Below are positions 5,455 to 8,246 of a stretch of DNA of 8,246 nucleotides, in pieces. Within the stretch, counting starts at the first letter, position 1, and every line of letters begins with the position of its first letter. The notes beneath the pieces are model-generated. The model was not told the DNA's origin, made no database searches, and saw only the letters and a program-made list of their open reading frames with translations. This stretch comes from Pirellulales bacterium. Its GTDB lineage: Bacteria > Planctomycetota > Planctomycetia > Pirellulales > JALHPA01. The translations under genes were made by a program, and so were the position numbers. The stretch is from positions 1 through 8,246 of the forward strand of contig JALHPA010000083.1 in NCBI GenBank assembly GCA_022842745.1, written 5' to 3'.

Positions 5455-6186
5455 ATGCAGATTTGGCCCGCCATCGACCTTCGCGGCGGAAAGTGCGTGC
5501 GCCTGCGGCAAGGGGACTACGGCCAGGAGACCGTGTTCGGCGAGGATCCGGCCGCGATGGCCCGGGAGTGGGTCGAGCAGGGGGCCAAGCAATTGCACCT
5601 GGTCGATCTGGACGGCGCGAAGGCCGGCCGCCCGGCCAATCTTGCCAGCGTTCGCGCGATCCTGAACGCCGTCCGCGTTCCGTGCCAGCTTGGAGGCGGG
5701 ATCCGCGACGACGAGACCATCGAAGCCGTGCTGGGGATGGGAGTGGCGCGGGCCATACTGGGAACCAAGGCGCTCCGCGAGCCTGATTGGTTTCGAGCGG
5801 CGTGCCGTCGCTATCCCGGGCGGTTGGTCTTGGGGATCGATGCCCGGGATGGGCAGGTAGCGACCGACGGGTGGCTTGCGACCAGCGAGACGTCGGCGAT
5901 CGAGCTGGCGGCGCAGTTCGACGGAGAGCCTCTGGCGGCGATCGTGTACACCGATATCGCCACCGATGGAATGTTGGCCGGACCCAATCTAGCCGCGATG
6001 GAAGCGCTGCGCGGCGCGGTTCGGCTGCCCGTCATCGCCTCCGGGGGAGTGACGACGGCAAAGGACGTGGCACGGCTGGCCGATTTGGGGGTCGACGGCT
6101 GCATCGTGGGGCGGGCATTGTACGAACGGCGCTTGACCTTGGCAGAGGCGCTGGCCGCGGCGAAGCCCGGTCGCGCAACCCTATAG
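5455..6186 (+). CDS. hisA: ProFAR isomerase HisA (histidine biosynthesis)
   Basis: The product is 243 aa, the normal HisA length. The enzyme is 1-(5-phosphoribosyl)-5-[(5-phosphoribosylamino)methylideneamino]imidazole-4-carboxamide isomerase, a cytoplasmic (beta/alpha)8 barrel that converts ProFAR to PRFAR in histidine synthesis. The N-terminal MQIWPAIDLRGGKCVRLRQG holds catalytic Asp8. Asp129 in LGIDARDGQVATDGW (126-140) corresponds to the second catalytic aspartate. Phosphate-binding loops are QLGGGIRD (78-85), the region TDIATDGMLAGPN (166-178), ASGGVT (195-200) and GCIVGRALYE (215-224). This pattern separates it from HisF, which lacks the same N-terminal and DARDG arrangement. ATG 5455 is chosen because HisA proteins begin directly at this strand. 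No other his gene lies nearby in the window. It is 49 bases from the EF-G-like gene on the same strand and may be co-transcribed with it. Confidence 0.96.
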   Translation: MQIWPAIDLRGGKCVRLRQGDYGQETVFGEDPAAMAREWVEQGAKQLHLVDLDGAKAGRPANLASVRAILNAVRVPCQLGGGIRDDETIEAVLGMGVARAILGTKALREPDWFRAACRRYPGRLVLGIDARDGQVATDGWLATSETSAIELAAQFDGEPLAAIVYTDIATDGMLAGPNLAAMEALRGAVRLPVIASGGVTTAKDVARLADLGVDGCIVGRALYERRLTLAEALAAAKPGRATL

Positions 6187-6235
6187 ATTCGATAACGATA
6201 CCGAAAACATTGTTTCAAGAACCCAGGATTCTTCC

Positions 6236-8246
6236 ATGTTGAAATACAAAGTCGAGGACATCCGCAACATTGTCCTGTGTGGCCACGGCCACTCCGGTAA
6301 GAGCACTTTGGCCGACAAGATGCTGATGCTGACCGGCGCGATCACGCGGCCGGCCAACGTCGACGATGGGACGAGCGTCTGCGACTTTGACCAGATCGAA
6401 AAGGAACACCACTACAGCATCGAATCGCACATCGTCCACTTCGACTATCAGGGGAAGCGATTCAACGTCATCGACACTCCGGGCTATCCGGATTTCATCG
6501 GCCAGACGATCGCCGCGATGCACGCGGTGGAGACGGCCGTGATCGTGATCAACGCCCACGCCGGGATCGAAGTCAACACCCGCCGGGTGTTTCAGGAGGC
6601 CGGGAAAGCGGGGTTGGGGCGAATCATCGTGATCGACAAGATGGACGCCGACAATGTCAACTTCACCAAGCTGGTGGAGGACATCCAAGAGACGTTTGGC
6701 AAGAGTTGCCTTCCGTTGGAGGTTCCGATCGGCCAGGGGCACGACTTCAAGGGGGTGATCGACGCTTTGCATCCGCCGTCGAAGTCGGAGGGGGCGCTGC
6801 TCGACCCGGTGGCCGTCAGTCAGCCGCTGATCGAGACCATTATCGAAGTCGACGAAGAGACCACCGCCCATTATTTCGATGGGATCCCTCCCACCGATGA
6901 AGAGCTCTCCCGCGACATCGTGCAGTCCATTGCCGAAGGGCATTTCATTCCGATTCTCTGCGTCAGTGGCAAGACTCAGGCCGGGTTGAAGGAGATGCTC
7001 GACGCGCTGTTGCTCTGTTCGCTGCCGCCGGATCGAATTCCGCGGACGGCGATCAACGAATCGGGGGCGGAAGTCCCGCTCGCCGAAGACCCCGCCGGCC
7101 CGTTGGTGGCGCAGGTCTTTAAGACCCGGATCGACCCGTTCGTCCAAAAGCTCAGCTACATCCGCATTTACAACGGCACGTTGAAGAAGGACGACAGCGT
7201 TCATATCTCCGGCGGCCGCAAGAACATCAAGATTGGACCGGTGCTCGAAGTTCAGGGTGCGGAGACGAAGCCCCTGGATTCCGCCGGACCCGGCGAGATC
7301 GTGGCCTTGGCCAAGGTCGAAGAGCTGCACACCAATACGACGCTTGGTCCGTGGACCATGGCGCCAATCAAGTTTCCCACGCCAATGGTCGGACTTGCGG
7401 CCATGCCCAAGAGCCGCGGGGACGAAGGCAAGCTCTCCAACGCGCTGCACAAAATCGTGGAGGAGGACAGCACGATCCACCTCGATCGCGATCCGCAGAC
7501 CAAGGAATTGGTCATGACGGGAATGAGCGAATTGCATCTGAACGTGATTCGCGAACGTCTGCAGCGGCGCGACAAGGTGGAGATCGACACCAAGGAACCG
7601 AAGATCCCCTACCGCGAAACCATCCAACAAAAGGCCGAGGGAAGCTACCGCCACAAGAAACAGACGGGCGGGCGCGGCCAATTCGGCGAAGTCCACATCC
7701 GCATGTACCCGCTGCCGTTGGGGACCAAGCCGGAGGATTTCTGCACGAAGGACCGCTTCCCGCAGATGCGCGATTTCAAATACGACGCGAAGGACAATTT
7801 TATCTGGGTCGACTCGATCGTGGGGGGGACGATTCCCAACAACTTCCTCCCTGCGGTGGAGAAAGGCTTTCGCGAGCGGATGGACCGCGGCGTGATCGCC
7901 GGATACCGGGTGCAAAATTTGTGCGTCGAGGTCTATTTTGGCAAATACCACGACGTCGACAGTTCAGAAGCCGCCTTCAAGACGGCCGGTTCGATGGCCT
8001 TCCGCAACGTGTTCCAGCAAGCCAAGCCGGCGCTCTTGGAGCCAATCGTCAATCTGCACGTCACCGTGCCGACCGAGAAAATCGGCGACATCAATAGCGA
8101 TATGTCGACGCGGCGAGGGCGGGTGCTGGGAATGGAATCGGCCGGGGGGAACATGCAGACCGTCTCGGCATTGGTGCCGCTGGCCGAAATCATGACCTAT
8201 GCCCGCAGTTTGTCGAGCATCACCGGCGGCCAGGGGAGCTACGCGG
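6236..8246 (+). CDS. EF-G-like translational GTPase (EF-G2-type paralogue), partial at the 3' end
   Basis: The gene starts at ATG 6236, seven bases after AGGA (6225-6228), and runs off the right edge after 670 codons; about 20-30 residues are probably missing. Domain order follows EF-G: GTPase domain with P-loop GHGHSGKST (16-24), switch I region DDGTSVCDF to HHYSIES (43-64), G3 DTPGYPDF (80-87), G4 DKMD (134-137) and G5 SGK (244-246); domain II from about 287 (PLVAQVFKTRIDPF); domain III from about 376; domain IV with TGGRGQFGEVHIRMYP and HDVDSSEAAF; domain V starting near LLEPIVNLHVTVP. Compared with canonical EF-G, switch I has lost RGIT, the switch II histidine is Tyr84, and G4 Asn is Asp134. 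Domain IV carries an insertion of about 20 charged residues. This fits the divergent EF-G paralogues known in planctomycetes rather than the main translocase; the exact role is unclear. Confidence 0.93.
   Translation, partial: MLKYKVEDIRNIVLCGHGHSGKSTLADKMLMLTGAITRPANVDDGTSVCDFDQIEKEHHYSIESHIVHFDYQGKRFNVIDTPGYPDFIGQTIAAMHAVETAVIVINAHAGIEVNTRRVFQEAGKAGLGRIIVIDKMDADNVNFTKLVEDIQETFGKSCLPLEVPIGQGHDFKGVIDALHPPSKSEGALLDPVAVSQPLIETIIEVDEETTAHYFDGIPPTDEELSRDIVQSIAEGHFIPILCVSGKTQAGLKEMLDALLLCSLPPDRIPRTAINESGAEVPLAEDPAGPLVAQVFKTRIDPFVQKLSYIRIYNGTLKKDDSVHISGGRKNIKIGPVLEVQGAETKPLDSAGPGEIVALAKVEELHTNTTLGPWTMAPIKFPTPMVGLAAMPKSRGDEGKLSNALHKIVEEDSTIHLDRDPQTKELVMTGMSELHLNVIRERLQRRDKVEIDTKEPKIPYRETIQQKAEGSYRHKKQTGGRGQFGEVHIRMYPLPLGTKPEDFCTKDRFPQMRDFKYDAKDNFIWVDSIVGGTIPNNFLPAVEKGFRERMDRGVIAGYRVQNLCVEVYFGKYHDVDSSEAAFKTAGSMAFRNVFQQAKPALLEPIVNLHVTVPTEKIGDINSDMSTRRGRVLGMESAGGNMQTVSALVPLAEIMTYARSLSSITGGQGSYA

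Noticed and set aside
6215..7951. A 578-residue open frame on the minus strand
   Set aside because: It is antisense to the EF-G-like gene, which shows every expected domain; the frame is open only because of GC-rich codon bias, and its protein has no recognisable features.

Overview
This window reads as a piece of a GC-rich bacterial chromosome, most likely a planctomycete of the Pirellulales type. The assignment is an inference from gene content, not a database result. It rests on a divergent EF-G paralogue with unusual G motifs, a NodB-like barrel protein of a kind I associate with planctomycetes, a pseudouridine synthase with a very long disordered tail, and frequent non-ATG starts with weak Shine-Dalgarno sites. 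There are no tRNA or rRNA genes, insertion sequences or CRISPR arrays that I can recognise.

Layout. (1) 1-463, minus strand: an ArsR/SmtB-family metalloregulator followed after one base by the first 16 codons of another gene that runs off the left edge. Its N-terminus resembles an arsenite methyltransferase (ArsM). A consensus-like promoter with a dyad inside its spacer lies just upstream of arsR. (2) 662-1443, plus strand: a toxin-first type II toxin-antitoxin pair (HigB/Gp49-like RelE-fold toxin, then XRE-type antitoxin), joined by a TAATG overlap and preceded by a perfect inverted hexamer. (3) 1444-1777: a 334-base spacer with several possible hairpins. (4) 1778-2551, plus: a protein resembling the NodB polysaccharide-deacetylase fold but without an obvious metal site, started by a strong Shine-Dalgarno. 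(5) 2585-5188, minus: an RsuA/RluB-family pseudouridine synthase with a roughly 300-residue low-complexity tail, followed six bases later by a PyrK-like FAD/[2Fe-2S] electron-transfer subunit using a TTG start. (6) 5455-8246, plus: hisA, then 49 bases later an EF-G-like GTPase that continues past the right edge.

The left third looks like a small accessory module (metalloid response plus toxin-antitoxin). The remainder is housekeeping: pyrimidine synthesis, rRNA modification, histidine synthesis and translation. Within each operon-like pair the genes are tightly spaced, so co-expression is likely. I found no convincing new multi-gene system. The points most worth a second look are the EF-G paralogue with altered switch and G4 residues, the polyampholyte tail on the pseudouridine synthase, the ArsR cysteine layout with its operator, and the toxin-antitoxin operator and start-codon ambiguity.
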